This document shows, in pieces, positions 42,747 through 54,496 of a stretch of DNA of 64,000 bases (position 1 is its first letter; each line of letters opens with the position of its first letter). The notes beneath the pieces are model-generated. The model was given only the letters and a program-made list of their open reading frames with translations, was not told the DNA's origin and did no database searches. A program made the position numbers and the translations under genes. This DNA is from Bacillus fonticola (lineage in GTDB: Bacteria; Bacillota; Bacilli; Bacillales; JC228): NCBI RefSeq assembly GCF_012955605.1, contig NZ_CP052135.1, positions 104,001-168,000 of the forward strand, in the 5' to 3' direction.

Positions 42747-42760
42747 GTTTTCGCTATAAT
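42731..42760 (+). promoter_or_regulatory. Consensus sigma-A promoter of yabR
   Basis: TTGACA (42731-42736), an 18-bp spacer and TATAAT (42755-42760). The -35 lies within the terminator hairpin of divIC. Confidence 0.85.
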
Positions 42761-42804
42761 ATAAAGTAAGTGCATTTGAATGTTTAAGGAGGATCATTTT
42801 TTTT

Positions 42805-43233
42805 ATGTCAATCGAAGTAGGTAGCAAGGTACAAGGAAAGGTCACGGGGATCACCAACTTTGGAGCCTTCGTTGAATTACCAGGAGGTTCAACTGGACTC
42901 GTTCACATTAGTGAAGTGGCGGACAATTATGTAAAAGATATCAACGAGCATCTTAAAGTTGGTGATGAAGTAACTGTTAAAGTCATCAACGTTGAAAAGG
43001 ACGGAAAAATAGGCCTTTCCATTAAAAAGGCTAAAGATCGTCCGGAGCGACCAGAACGCCCAGAACGTTCTGAGCGTCCACAACGACGTCATCAACACTC
43101 TGATCGTCATCAACGTCCAGAAACTTTTGAAAAGAAAATGGCACGCTTCCTAAAAGATAGCGAAGACCGCCTATCTACTTTAAAACGTAGCATGGATGGC
43201 AAGCGTGGTGGGCGAGGAGCTAAACGCGGCTAA
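42805..43233 (+). CDS. yabR: YabR, S1 RNA-binding domain protein
   Basis: A 142-residue protein with an N-terminal S1 domain (residues 4-75: GSKVQGKVTGITNFGAFVEL, GLVHISEVADNYVKD, GKIGLSIKKA). A repetitive R/P/E/H-rich stretch (PERPERPERSERPQRRHQHS) and a C-terminal KMARFLKDSEDRLSTLKR segment follow. It resembles general stress protein 13. It probably binds RNA; the target is unknown. ATG follows TTTAAGGAGGATC. Confidence 0.9.
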   Translation: MSIEVGSKVQGKVTGITNFGAFVELPGGSTGLVHISEVADNYVKDINEHLKVGDEVTVKVINVEKDGKIGLSIKKAKDRPERPERPERSERPQRRHQHSDRHQRPETFEKKMARFLKDSEDRLSTLKRSMDGKRGGRGAKRG

Positions 43234-43280
43234 CCTACTGTTGAACTTGATTAAATGGCTATTATATTTGATTATAAGGA

Positions 43281-43313
43281 GGGATCCGCGTATTTTTACG
43301 CGGGTCTTTTTTG
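43281..43313 (+). terminator. yabR terminator
   Basis: GGATCCGCGTA/TACGCGGGTC stem followed by a T run. Confidence 0.85.
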
Positions 43314-43391
43314 TGTAGATCTTTGGAACTCTTGAAAAACCACATTTTACCACGATAAAACTTACTGATACATAAATGTCAACATTTACAC

Positions 43392-43428
43392 AAAAAGCCA
43401 CACTTTTCGAAAAGAAAAGTGTGGCTTT
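43392..43428 (-). terminator. Terminator of the tRNA operon
   Basis: On the minus strand: AAAGCCACACTTTTC, loop, GAAAAGTGTGGCTTTTTG. It ends the Met-Glu tRNA transcript. Confidence 0.85.
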
Positions 43429-43447
43429 AAGTCATCCCTTATGTTGA

Positions 43448-43519
43448 TGACCCGTACGGGATTCGAACCCGTGTTACCGCCGTGAAAGGGCGGTGTCTTA
43501 ACCGCTTGACCAACGGGCC
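43448..43519 (-). tRNA. trnE: tRNA-Glu (anticodon TTC)
   Basis: A 72-nt cloverleaf on the minus strand: GGCCCGTTGGTCAAGCGG at the 5' side, anticodon stem-loop CGCCCTTTCACGGCG (TTC), T-loop GGGTTCGAATCCC, acceptor ACGGGTC plus A. The CCA end is not encoded. Confidence 0.96.
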
Positions 43520-43532
43520 TTGCAAAAAAAGA

Positions 43533-43609
43533 TGGTGGCGGTAGAGGGGATCGAACCCCCGACCTTACGGGTATGAACCGTACGCTCTAGCCAGCTGAGC
43601 TACACCGCC
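43533..43609 (-). tRNA. trnM: tRNA-Met, elongator type (anticodon CAT)
   Basis: A 77-nt gene including encoded CCA: GGCGGTGTAGCTCAGCTGGC, anticodon loop GGTTCATACC (CAT), T-loop GGTTCGATCCC. The first base pair is G-C, unlike the mismatched initiator tRNA. Its near-identity to the B. subtilis elongator supports Met rather than lysidine-modified Ile. Confidence 0.92.
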
Positions 43610-43643
43610 ACAACACTACCAATAAGGGAAAGACACAACCATA

Positions 43644-43673
43644 ATCATACGATCAAATAGAGGAAAGTGTCAA
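43644..43673 (-). promoter_or_regulatory. Promoter of the tRNA-Met-Glu operon
   Basis: On the minus strand: TTGACA (43673-43668), an 18-bp spacer and TATGAT (43649-43644). Confidence 0.75.
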
Positions 43674-43883
43674 GTGTTTATCGAGATGCACAGCTAGGGT
43701 TGGGGGTGTAAAGGTTTCTATCTCCTTTGCCGTCGAATGCACTTGTCGCATTGTTGGAAAAGAGAGAATTGCGCGAATCCCTACCGTAGCAGTATTCTCG
43801 GATAAAGTTAGTGCAATTGCGTACGCATAGTTAGCAAGAGAATTGACGAATGCCCCTTTATTTGCCAAGAAAACCTCACATAC

Positions 43884-43949
43884 CGTCGAACGATTTTTAT
43901 AACTTGTCCACCTATTTTGACAAAATTTTGACACGGCTTTTTCTATAAT
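43884..43949 (+). promoter_or_regulatory. spoIIE promoter with 21-bp spacing and Spo0A-box-like sites
   Basis: TTGACA (43917-43922) and TATAAT (43944-43949) are separated by 21 bp, a spacing sigma-A uses only with an activator. B. subtilis spoIIE has the same wide spacing and is activated by Spo0A~P. CGTCGAA (43884-43890) and TTTTGACAAAA (43916-43926) resemble 0A boxes. A further CGTCGAA lies at 43731-43737. Confidence 0.7.
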
Positions 43950-43986
43950 GAAGAACAACTATTCGAAAAACGAGGAGTGTTCTTGT

Positions 43987-46473
43987 ATGGAGAAGGTACA
44001 AACGTACGATGTGGAGCCGGTAAGAGACTGGTCGTTACGCGGACAAAGAACAAAACTCACAGAACGAACAGATCAATTGTTGCAGACGATTGTCTTGTGG
44101 ATGATTCAAAAAGGAGTAATCGTATTTGCTGTAGGCTTTTTGTTAGGACGAGCTCTCATCCTATCACAGCTCATGCCGTTTACACTGCCGTTCTTTGTTA
44201 GTGTATATGTGATGAAGCGGCAGCATGCCCCTGTTGCGATGCTTGGATTAACAGCTGGTGCATTCACTATATCGTATACTGCGGCTTTAAAGGCATTTTT
44301 ATTAATGGGGACATTTTTACTCATAATGAGGCTGTTTCGGGTGTTTCGAATCGAAGAAGTGAAATGGTTACCGATCATCAACTTGTTACTATTGACAGCA
44401 GGAGCGACTGTGACCAGTTCCTTCGCTGTAGGTGGCTTTTCATTGTACGACGGCATGATGGGACTTGTAGAAGGCAGCCTAGGTGCTATTTTAACGTTAA
44501 TCTTCTTGCAGTCTGTTCCGCTTTTGTCCATACAAAAGCGGAAACAATCGTTAAAAACAGAAGAGATTGTTTGTTTAATGATCTTACTGGCGTCTGTTAT
44601 GACGGGTACGATCGGGTGGAGCGTTTACGACCTTTCTCTAGAACATATAATGTCACGTTACTTAGTCCTTTTGTTTGCCTTTACAGCGGGGGCGACAGTA
44701 GGAAGTACTGTAGGGGTGGTGACGGGTCTCGTCTTTAGCTTGGCAAACGTTTCAAGTTTTTACCAAATGAGTTTGCTGGCATTTGCGGGACTACTTGGTG
44801 GTTTATTAAGAGAAGGAAGAAAGCTCGGGGTAGCGTTCGGGTTAGCTATCGCGACTCTTCTTGTTGGTTTGTACGGGGGAGAGGGAGGCACTTTAACGCA
44901 AACAGGTTATGAAACTTTAGCGGCTATCTTACTTTTTCTCATGACACCGAACGCCCTTGTACAACAGTTGGCTAAGTACATTCCAGGAACACCAGAATAT
45001 TCGCTTGAACAACAACAATACCTTCGCAAGATGCGCGATGTTACAGCAAAGCGAGTCGATCAATTTTCGCATGTGTTTGAAGCTTTAAGTCAAAGCTTTT
45101 CCCGTCTAGATGAACAAAAGGGAAAGGAGGAAGACCGCCAGCTTGATTATTTTCTAAGTAATGTCACCGAAAAAACATGCCAAACGTGTTTCAAAAAGGA
45201 GCACTGCTGGGCAAAAAACTTTAATACAACCTATGACGGAATGAAGTCGATTATGACTGAATACGACCAAAACGAAGGAAAGCTATCGTCCCGAACGAGA
45301 AGAGAATGGGATAAGCATTGTGTGCGCTCGAAAAAGGTGACTGATGCTATTTTGCAAGAGTTATCCTATTACCAAGCCAATGAAAGGCTTAAGCGACAAG
45401 TACAGGAGAGTCGAAGAATTGTGGCGGAGCAGCTGCTTGGAGTGAGCGAAGTAATGGGGAACTTTGCAGAAGAAATTCAGAGAGAGCGGAAAAGTCATGA
45501 AGTACAGGAAGAGCAAGTAGTTGAAGCGATAGAATCATTTGGGTTAGAAATTGAACAAATCGAAATCTATTCATTAGAAGTAGGAAACATTGATATTGAG
45601 ATGACAATTCCAAAAAGCTATTCCAAAGGGGAGGCAGAGAAAATACTGGCACCTCTATTATCAGATATTGTAGGCGAACATATCGTCGTACACACAAAGG
45701 ATGAACAAGCGTTCCCAAACGGCTATGCGTACGTAACATTTCGCTCCGCAAAGCGTTTTATTGTAGATACCGGTGTCGCTCATGCAGCTAAAGGTGGCGG
45801 GTTAGTCTCTGGGGACAGTTATTCAACTATAGAACTCGGGATGGGGAAATACGCGGTTGCGATTAGTGACGGAATGGGCAATGGAGAAAGGGCGCACCAC
45901 GAGAGCCATGAAACGCTGCAGCTACTACGGAAAATTTTGCAATCCGGTATGAATGAGCAAGTCGCCATTAAGTCATTAAACTCAATTTTATCATTACGGA
46001 CAACAGATGAAATCTTCTCCACGCTCGACCTTGTCATGATTGATTTACAGGACGCACGGTCTAAATTTATAAAGATTGGATCATCACCAAGTTTTATTAA
46101 ACGCGGTAAGCAAGTGAAGACGGTTGAAGCGAGCAATCTGCCGATCGGAATCGTAGAAGAATTTGAAGTAGATGTTGTATCGGAGTCTTTAAAGGCGGGA
46201 GATTTACTTATATTAATGAGTGACGGAGTGTTTGAAGGACCCTCGTCGATAGAAAACTATGACGTGTGGATGAAACGGAAGATTGCGGAGCTGCAAAGCC
46301 ATGATCCACAAGAAATTGCAGACCTACTCCTAGAAGAAGTTATACGGGCAGGCAACGGTCAGATTGAAGATGACATGACAATCGTAGTGGCGCACGTAAA
46401 ACACAACACACCGAAGTGGGCCGCGATCTCAGCATCCGCTGTTAAAAAGCGACTCTCCTCTTCGGCATCGTAG
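43987..46473 (+). CDS. spoIIE: SpoIIE, stage II sporulation serine phosphatase
   Basis: An 828-residue protein with about ten membrane segments in residues 50-320, a central FtsZ-interacting region (about 320-590) and a C-terminal PP2C phosphatase (about 590-828). The latter has GMGKYAVAISDGMGNGERAH (metal Asp near 625) and LLILMSDGVFEG plus EDDMTIVV. It dephosphorylates SpoIIAA to release sigma-F in the forespore and helps asymmetric division. ATG 43987 (GAGGAGTG upstream) is downstream of the promoter; the earlier in-frame codon lies in the -10. Length equals B. subtilis. Confidence 0.97.
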   Translation: MEKVQTYDVEPVRDWSLRGQRTKLTERTDQLLQTIVLWMIQKGVIVFAVGFLLGRALILSQLMPFTLPFFVSVYVMKRQHAPVAMLGLTAGAFTISYTAALKAFLLMGTFLLIMRLFRVFRIEEVKWLPIINLLLLTAGATVTSSFAVGGFSLYDGMMGLVEGSLGAILTLIFLQSVPLLSIQKRKQSLKTEEIVCLMILLASVMTGTIGWSVYDLSLEHIMSRYLVLLFAFTAGATVGSTVGVVTGLVFSLANVSSFYQMSLLAFAGLLGGLLREGRKLGVAFGLAIATLLVGLYGGEGGTLTQTGYETLAAILLFLMTPNALVQQLAKYIPGTPEYSLEQQQYLRKMRDVTAKRVDQFSHVFEALSQSFSRLDEQKGKEEDRQLDYFLSNVTEKTCQTCFKKEHCWAKNFNTTYDGMKSIMTEYDQNEGKLSSRTRREWDKHCVRSKKVTDAILQELSYYQANERLKRQVQESRRIVAEQLLGVSEVMGNFAEEIQRERKSHEVQEEQVVEAIESFGLEIEQIEIYSLEVGNIDIEMTIPKSYSKGEAEKILAPLLSDIVGEHIVVHTKDEQAFPNGYAYVTFRSAKRFIVDTGVAHAAKGGGLVSGDSYSTIELGMGKYAVAISDGMGNGERAHHESHETLQLLRKILQSGMNEQVAIKSLNSILSLRTTDEIFSTLDLVMIDLQDARSKFIKIGSSPSFIKRGKQVKTVEASNLPIGIVEEFEVDVVSESLKAGDLLILMSDGVFEGPSSIENYDVWMKRKIAELQSHDPQEIADLLLEEVIRAGNGQIEDDMTIVVAHVKHNTPKWAAISASAVKKRLSSSAS

Positions 46474-46558
46474 TGAAAGAGGCTTCTCCTTCCGCGGGCG
46501 GTATAAATTCGACTGGATCTGTCGATGATGGTACTAACACTGAGGAGGGAGAATTCTT

Positions 46559-47302
46559 ATGAAACCAGGTACGTTGAAACAAATTTTGTTGATTACTGAT
46601 GGTTGTTCAAATGTAGGAGAAGATCCTGTGGCGATGGCGGCATTAGCAAGTGAAGACGGTATTTCAGTAAATGTCATCGGGGTAATGGAAGAAGATACAA
46701 TAGATGAAAAAGGAATGAACGAGATTGAAAGTATCGCAGCATCGGGTGGTGGTGTAAGCCAAGTCGTATATGCGAAGGCATTATCCCAAACTGTTCAAAT
46801 GGTGACACGAAAAGCAATGACACAAACCATTCAAGGGGTTGTCAATAAAGAGCTACAGCAAATTCTAGGTAGTGAAGTCTCTATGGAAGAGTTGCCTCCT
46901 GAAAAGCGTGGGGAAGTCATGGAGGTCGTTGATGAATTGGGTGAGACTGTCGATTTGAATGTGTTGATTCTTGTCGATACTTCTGCAAGCATGAAACGCA
47001 AATTACCTACTGTAAAAGAGTCATTAGTTGACTTGTCTCTAAGCTTGAACGCGCGAATGGGTAATAACCAATTTGCTTTGTTTGTATTTCCCGGGAAAAA
47101 GAAAGATGTCGAAAAATTGCAGGACTGGACACCGAAACTAGAGTCATTGACAAACCATTTTCATAAATTGCATGTGGGTGGCGTGACACCGACGGGTCCA
47201 GCGATTCAAACGGCTATTGACCACTTTTCTAAAAAACAACGCTCTTTGCGTAATTTGTTAGGACGCGATGATAATGAATCCTCAATTGAAGAATCAGTTT
47301 AA
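46559..47302 (+). CDS. yabS: YabS, von Willebrand factor A-domain protein
   Basis: A 247-residue protein with a VWA fold. QILLITDGCSNVGEDP opens it, and a MIDAS-like LILVDTSASM (DxSxS) is near residue 142, with GGVTPTGPAIQTAI further on. Function unknown; it always accompanies the kinase YabT near spoIIE, suggesting a common signalling role. ATG 46559 after GAGGAGGGAG. Its last 35 bp overlap yabT in another frame. Confidence 0.88.
   Translation: MKPGTLKQILLITDGCSNVGEDPVAMAALASEDGISVNVIGVMEEDTIDEKGMNEIESIAASGGGVSQVVYAKALSQTVQMVTRKAMTQTIQGVVNKELQQILGSEVSMEELPPEKRGEVMEVVDELGETVDLNVLILVDTSASMKRKLPTVKESLVDLSLSLNARMGNNQFALFVFPGKKKDVEKLQDWTPKLESLTNHFHKLHVGGVTPTGPAIQTAIDHFSKKQRSLRNLLGRDDNESSIEESV
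47085..47098. promoter_or_regulatory. Candidate Noc nucleoid-occlusion site
   Basis: ATTTCCCGGGAAAA matches the B. subtilis Noc-binding consensus ATTTCCCGGGAAAT at 13 of 14 positions. It lies inside yabS. Confidence 0.5.
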
Positions 47303-48311
47303 TCTGCGCGCGGGAACAACACTGTACGGGAAATGGCATCACCGTTCCTACACGATTGTAAAAGAGTTAGGTTTCGGTGCGAATGGGACAGTGTATTTAG
47401 CAAAAGATGAGCAAGCTGAGTTGGTCGCCGTAAAACTTAGCCAAGATACCGCATCTGTTACATCAGAAGTAAATGTGTTAAAGTCATTTGCTAAGGTCCA
47501 GGGGTCTTCCCTCGGGCCTTCTTTGCTAGATGTAGACGATTGTATCTTGCAGGGAAAACAAGTGCCATTTTATGTCATGGAATATATACAAGGTGAGGAT
47601 TTGCTCACTTTTGTAAAAAAACGGGGACATAGCTGGACAGGAGTCCTTCTTCTCCAGTTGCTCTCAGATTTACAGCGGCTTCACGAGCAAGGGTGGGTTT
47701 TCGGAGATCTGAAACCGGAAAATTTACTCGTGACGGGCTCGCCAGTTCGTATCCGTTGCATCGATGTAGGTGGGACAACCTTACAAGGACGGGCAGTGAA
47801 AGAGTATACGGAGTTCTTTGATCGAGGCTACTGGGGAATGGGCGGTAGAAAAGCCGATCCTGCCTATGATCTATTTGCCGTTGCAATGGTCACTATAAAT
47901 ACTGTGTACCCGAAACGGTTTGAAAAGTCTCAACAGCCGAAGGAGCAATTACAAAAAGCACTAGCTGATCGAGACGCATTCCATCCATATCGTGAAGTGT
48001 TATGGAAGGCAATTATTGGTGCATATGTAAGGGCAGAAGAGATGCGAACGGATTTGCGGGAGACACTTCGGAATCGCACCACCTCTGTAAATGGAAATCG
48101 AACGACGACAACGAGAGTTCACCGGAAGAAGAAGCAAAGGTCAACTCAACAGCAGAAGGCACCCCAAACAAATAAACAAGCAACTGGATCTCAGCAGGGA
48201 AACATCCAGCAAAGCTCGCAAGCTCCAAAAAGTTCTGCTGTGGAAAGTATAAGTCTCGTCGCACTTGTATCAGTAGCGTACGGGTTCTACATATACATGG
48301 AATATTTGTAG
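47268..48311 (+). CDS. yabT: YabT, Ser/Thr protein kinase
   Basis: A 347-residue Hanks-type kinase. Gly-loop LGFGANGTVYLAK (near residue 36), VAVKL (catalytic Lys near 57), WVFGDLKPENLLV (catalytic loop near 145; HRD replaced by FGD, as in B. subtilis YabT) and IDVGG in place of DFG near 165. A basic, Gln/Lys-rich linker (about 265-325) can bind DNA, and a C-terminal membrane helix (about 325-345) follows. B. subtilis YabT is a septal, DNA-activated kinase that phosphorylates RecA and AbrB in sporulation. Start ATG 47268 or 47274, both inside yabS. Confidence 0.9.
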   Translation: MIMNPQLKNQFNLRAGTTLYGKWHHRSYTIVKELGFGANGTVYLAKDEQAELVAVKLSQDTASVTSEVNVLKSFAKVQGSSLGPSLLDVDDCILQGKQVPFYVMEYIQGEDLLTFVKKRGHSWTGVLLLQLLSDLQRLHEQGWVFGDLKPENLLVTGSPVRIRCIDVGGTTLQGRAVKEYTEFFDRGYWGMGGRKADPAYDLFAVAMVTINTVYPKRFEKSQQPKEQLQKALADRDAFHPYREVLWKAIIGAYVRAEEMRTDLRETLRNRTTSVNGNRTTTTRVHRKKKQRSTQQQKAPQTNKQATGSQQGNIQQSSQAPKSSAVESISLVALVSVAYGFYIYMEYL

Positions 48312-48454
48312 AGGGAGAGACGTAGTTACCCCGTCGTGATCATAAAAGTTATCTAGAACAGAGTGTTGTTACATAAACATAAGTGTTTGTAGTATGACTT
48401 CATGATCAACTATGAGAAAATAGATGTATGAAACGATAGGTAAGGAAGATGAAA

Positions 48455-49813
48455 ATGCTTCAACATAAGTTTAGAGCGCTTTGTAAGAAGGAGAGGTGGT
48501 TCCAAAGTGGCGAATGTGTAGTAGTCGCCGTGTCGGGTGGAGTTGACTCCGTCGTATTACTCCATTTACTAAAAGAATTACGTAATCCGACTCACCCTCT
48601 TCTGGTCGTTCATGTCGATCATCAGTTACGCCAAGAATCCTATCGGGATGCTCGCTTTGTACAAGAGCTTTGTGAAGAGTGGGAAATCCCTTGTATCGTG
48701 AAGACAGTTACGGTAAGGGAAGAAGGGGAAAAGGGTTCTCTTCAAGAACGTGCACGTATTGCTCGCTACAAAGCTTTTTCAGAGGTGATGCAAAGAGAAC
48801 ATAGCGGCATATTGTTGACAGCGCATCATGCGGACGACCAGCTAGAAACGATGGTGATGCGTTTAGCGCGCGGTACCTCGCTGCAAGGACTTAGTGGAAT
48901 ACCACGATCTCGTTCGTTTGAAAATGGGACAGTGCATCGTCCGCTACTCTCCTTTACGAAAGAGGAACTACGAGAATATGCCGTAGTAAATAACCTCCGT
49001 TATCGAGAAGATCCTTCTAACCAAAAGAAAACGTACACACGCAACAGAATTCGGCATGATGTGATACCGAACTTGAAAGAAGAAGCACCTCAAGTTGCTC
49101 GCCATGCATCCTCGCTTGCCAGCAGATTGCAAGAAGATGAAGAGCTGTTACAACAGTTGACAAAGAGTTTTGTAGAACGGATGACGATTCAAACGACAGC
49201 TGTGTCCTGGTCAATTTCTCTTCAATCGTTTCTAGAGGGGGCACTTCCTTTACAAAGAAGAGCCATTCATCTAATATTAAACTGTCTAAGTGTAGAAAAA
49301 TCTGTCACCCTGACAGCACAACACATTGAGGACATCTTACATATTGCGAACGAACCACACCCCTCTTTACGAGTACAGCTCCCAGCAGGCATACATGTCC
49401 GGCGTGTTTATGAGGAACTCTTGTTTTCTACAGTTCCCTCTTCCAACGTAATTCCAAAGGGAGTGCAGCTATTTCAAGGCAGTAGCTCTGCTGAGTGGGG
49501 GAAGTATTCTTTTACTCTCGAGGAATTGGGAAATCCCTTTTGTGAATGGGATACAGAAACGTACCTAGTACCAGATAATGCCATGTTTCCTCTTACGATT
49601 CGTGCTCCGCAACAAGGGGATCGCATACAACTTCTAAAGGGTACGAAAAAGTTAAATCGCCTCTTTATTGACGCGAAAATCCCCCGAGAGAAACGGAGAA
49701 CTTGGCCGGTGGTCGTAGATGCAAAGGGTACGATTTTATGGGTGGTAGGGTTGCGGCAATCACCTAGCGAAAAGAGTCGTTCCGAATGGGTGATGCGTTA
49801 CATACAGAAATAA
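48455..49813 (+). CDS. tilS: TilS, tRNA(Ile) lysidine synthase
   Basis: A 452-residue N-type ATP pyrophosphatase. PP-loop [14 protein letters not shown] near residue 25-38, [20 protein letters not shown] near 130, and the C-terminal TilS domains ending near RPPQ-type [14 protein letters not shown]. It converts C34 of the CAT-anticodon tRNA-Ile to lysidine, switching identity from Met to Ile. ATG 48455 is preferred because ATG 48449 abuts the AAGGAAG site. hpt follows after 22 bp, as in B. subtilis. Confidence 0.95.
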   Translation: MLQHKFRALCKKERWFQSGECVVVAVSGGVDSVVLLHLLKELRNPTHPLLVVHVDHQLRQESYRDARFVQELCEEWEIPCIVKTVTVREEGEKGSLQERARIARYKAFSEVMQREHSGILLTAHHADDQLETMVMRLARGTSLQGLSGIPRSRSFENGTVHRPLLSFTKEELREYAVVNNLRYREDPSNQKKTYTRNRIRHDVIPNLKEEAPQVARHASSLASRLQEDEELLQQLTKSFVERMTIQTTAVSWSISLQSFLEGALPLQRRAIHLILNCLSVEKSVTLTAQHIEDILHIANEPHPSLRVQLPAGIHVRRVYEELLFSTVPSSNVIPKGVQLFQGSSSAEWGKYSFTLEELGNPFCEWDTETYLVPDNAMFPLTIRAPQQGDRIQLLKGTKKLNRLFIDAKIPREKRRTWPVVVDAKGTILWVVGLRQSPSEKSRSEWVMRYIQK

Positions 49814-49835
49814 TCTCGAGGAGGATTTTTTGGAC

Positions 49836-50390
49836 ATGTTGGAGCAAGACATACAGGAAGTGCTCATTACAGAAGAGCAAATTCAAGAAAAGATTCGCGA
49901 GTTAGGGGCAACCCTTACGCAAGAGTATCAAAATGTATTTCCGCTCGCTATCGGTGTGCTGAAAGGGGCAATGCCTTTTATGGCAGACTTACTAAAACGG
50001 GTGGATTCGCATCTGGAAATGGACTTCATGGACGTATCCAGTTATGGAAATCGCACCGTTTCCTCAGGCGAAGTGAGAATTTTAAAGGATCTAGACACTT
50101 CAGTGGAGGGGCGCGATGTATTAATCATTGAAGATATTATTGATTCTGGACTCACGCTCAGTTACTTAGTGGAACTGTTTCGCTATCGAAAGGCAAAGTC
50201 CATCAAAATTGTCACACTTCTTGACAAGCCGTCAGGTCGACAAGCTGACATTGTAGCCGATTATGTTGGCTTTCAAGTTCCAGATGCCTTTGTTGTTGGT
50301 TATGGATTGGACTATGCTGAACGATATCGTAACTTACCATATATTGGTGTGTTAAAATCTGAAGTATATACTTCAAATGATGAAGCATAA
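49836..50390 (+). CDS. hpt: Hypoxanthine-guanine phosphoribosyltransferase
   Basis: A 184-residue type I PRTase salvaging hypoxanthine and guanine with [20 protein letters not shown] and [11 protein letters not shown] precede the PRPP motif [14 protein letters not shown] near residue 100. The base-binding [11 protein letters not shown] is near 155. Start: ATG 49836, 10 nt after TCGAGGAGGA; a TTG two codons upstream is too close to the site. The tilS-hpt-ftsH order is conserved; in B. subtilis HprT and TilS together activate ftsH. Confidence 0.95.
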   Translation: MLEQDIQEVLITEEQIQEKIRELGATLTQEYQNVFPLAIGVLKGAMPFMADLLKRVDSHLEMDFMDVSSYGNRTVSSGEVRILKDLDTSVEGRDVLIIEDIIDSGLTLSYLVELFRYRKAKSIKIVTLLDKPSGRQADIVADYVGFQVPDAFVVGYGLDYAERYRNLPYIGVLKSEVYTSNDEA

Positions 50391-50555
50391 GCTAAGTGGA
50401 AGAAACATGTCTAATTGGAACTTATGGAGTGGGTTAGAAAACAAACAGAACCCGCGCTATGATACACAAAGAGGCCAAGGTGCAAATCCTTGTAATGGTA
50501 TGATTTACTATGATACTATTTTAACTAGTCTTTTTCCCGTGGGAGGAGGTAAGGG

Positions 50556-52556
<2,001 letters not shown>

Positions 52557-52569
52557 TATTGGCAGGAAA

Positions 52570-52599
52570 AAGGAGCCCCTTTATTGAGGGCTTCTTTTT
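52570..52599 (+). terminator. ftsH terminator
   Basis: GAGCCCCTTTATTGAGGGCTTC hairpin followed by TTTTT. Confidence 0.75.
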
Positions 52600-52822
52600 C
52601 GTCTGAAAGTAAAATAGGTAATAGCAGTATTATTTGTATAAAGACACCTACACTAGAAAAACAGATAAGAAGCTACACCGAAATAACATCACTAAGAATT
52701 TGAAAGCAAATTTGCGTACCGACTGTATGGCCTACCGTATTCTGGAGTGGTTAGTTTGCTACTTTCTAGAAGACTTTGTGGTATGATGGGGATGATTTTA
52801 GACAGAAAATGTGGTGAGATAC

Positions 52823-53602
52823 GTGATTTTTGTGCTGGATGTTGGGAATACAAATATTGTGTTAGGTGTATATGATGGGGACAAGCTTATCCATCATTGG
52901 CGTGCTGAAACAAATCGGAATAAAACGGAAGATGAGTACGCGATGTTTATAAAATCATTATTTGATCATGCCGGGATACGTTTTGAAGAAATAAAAGGTG
53001 TTATTTTGTCTTCTGTCGTGCCTCCAATTGTGTTTTCACTAGAGAGAATGTGTCAAAAGTATTTTCACGTTGAGCCGGTCATTGTTGGACCAGGTGTGAA
53101 AACAGGTCTCAATATTAAGTACGACAACCCAAGAGAAGTTGGCGCAGACCGGATTGTTAACGCGGTCGCAGCCACACATGAGTTCGGAGGTCCACTTGTT
53201 ATTGTTGATTTCGGTACTGCAACGACGTATTGTTACGTGAATGAACACCGGCAATATATGGGGGGAGCTATTGCGCCGGGTATTAACATCTCTACTGAGG
53301 CGTTGTACGCAAAAGCAGCAAAACTTCCTCGTATTGAAATGACGGACCCAGGGGCAGTTGTGGGAAAAAACACCGTGTCGGCCATGCAAGCGGGAATTCT
53401 CTATGGATATGTAGGTCAAGTTGAAGGAATCGTCCGGCGTATGATGGACCAAGCGAATGGAAAGCCAACCGTTATTGCTACCGGTGGCCTTGCGAAACTG
53501 ATCGCGAAAGAATGTACAATCATTGATGTAGTCGATCCGTTCTTGACATTAAAAGGTTTAAAGCTCATTTATGAACGCAACGTAGAAGGAATTGAAGACT
53601 AA
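52823..53602 (+). CDS. coaX: Type III pantothenate kinase
   Basis: A 259-residue ASKHA-fold kinase for the first step of coenzyme A synthesis. [15 protein letters not shown] (phosphate loop, residues 5-19), [25 protein letters not shown] and [13 protein letters not shown] (near 128) are intact. GTG 52823 is chosen: it is 6 nt from GTGGTGAG and fits the family, while a GTG 12 bp upstream overlaps that site. hslO follows after 15 bp. Confidence 0.95.
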   Translation: MIFVLDVGNTNIVLGVYDGDKLIHHWRAETNRNKTEDEYAMFIKSLFDHAGIRFEEIKGVILSSVVPPIVFSLERMCQKYFHVEPVIVGPGVKTGLNIKYDNPREVGADRIVNAVAATHEFGGPLVIVDFGTATTYCYVNEHRQYMGGAIAPGINISTEALYAKAAKLPRIEMTDPGAVVGKNTVSAMQAGILYGYVGQVEGIVRRMMDQANGKPTVIATGGLAKLIAKECTIIDVVDPFLTLKGLKLIYERNVEGIED

Positions 53603-53617
53603 AAGAAGGTGAAAATG

Positions 53618-54496
53618 ATGGCAGATACTTTAATTAAAGCACTTGCTTTTGATGGAAAAGTTCGTGTATATGCAACTCGAACGACTGACACCATCTCTGA
53701 AGCGCAAGTGAGGCATGCAACGTGGCCGGCAGCTTCGGCAGCGTTGGGACGTACGATGACGATTGCTCTGATGATGGGTTCGATGCTAAAGGGTGACGCG
53801 AAGCTATCTGTAAAAGTAGATGGTGGTGGACCGATTGGTGCAATTATTGCTGATGCTAATGCAAAGGGAGAAGTCCGTGGATATGTTACCAATCCGCAAA
53901 CACATCTCGGTTCAAAAGCTCCGGGTAAACTGGATGTGGCAGCAGTAGTTGGAACAGAAGGTACGTTAACGATTGCGAAGGATCTAGGATTAAAGGAGCA
54001 GTTTTCAGGACAAGTACCGCTTGTATCAGGTGAGATTTCAGAGGACTTTACTTACTACTTTGCTAATTCAGAACAAGTGCCCTCCTCAGTGGGGGCTGGT
54101 GTACTTGTCAATCCTGACAACTCCATACTTGCAGCGGGCGGCTTTCTCATTCAATTGCTTCCAGGTACAGACGATGAAACAATTACAAAAATTGAGGATG
54201 CGCTGTCTAAGATGCGTCCCATTTCGTCGTTAGTTAAGGATGGATATACACCTGTACAGATGGTTGAAGAGATTCTCGGGGCAGGCAACGTGCACATACT
54301 GGAAGAGCAACCAGTCCGCTTTCAATGTCAATGCTCTAAAGAACGAATTGAGAATGCTTTGAAGGGACTAGGTCCAGAAGAGCTACAGGACATGATTGAA
54401 ACGGACGGGCAAGCGGAGGCAGAGTGCCACTTTTGTAACGAAAAATACATGTTTACTAAAAATGAGTTAGAAACACTGGAACGAGAGTCGCGATGA
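53618..54496 (+). CDS. hslO: Hsp33 redox-regulated chaperone
   Basis: A 292-residue Hsp33. The N-terminal core has [17 protein letters not shown] and [19 protein letters not shown]. The C-terminal zinc switch has CQC near residue 236 and CHFC near 269, all four cysteines kept. Oxidation releases zinc and turns on holdase activity. ATG 53618 (AGAAGGTG upstream) is preferred to ATG 53615. The stop overlaps the yacD start by 4 bp. Confidence 0.95.
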   Translation: MADTLIKALAFDGKVRVYATRTTDTISEAQVRHATWPAASAALGRTMTIALMMGSMLKGDAKLSVKVDGGGPIGAIIADANAKGEVRGYVTNPQTHLGSKAPGKLDVAAVVGTEGTLTIAKDLGLKEQFSGQVPLVSGEISEDFTYYFANSEQVPSSVGAGVLVNPDNSILAAGGFLIQLLPGTDDETITKIEDALSKMRPISSLVKDGYTPVQMVEEILGAGNVHILEEQPVRFQCQCSKERIENALKGLGPEELQDMIETDGQAEAECHFCNEKYMFTKNELETLERESR

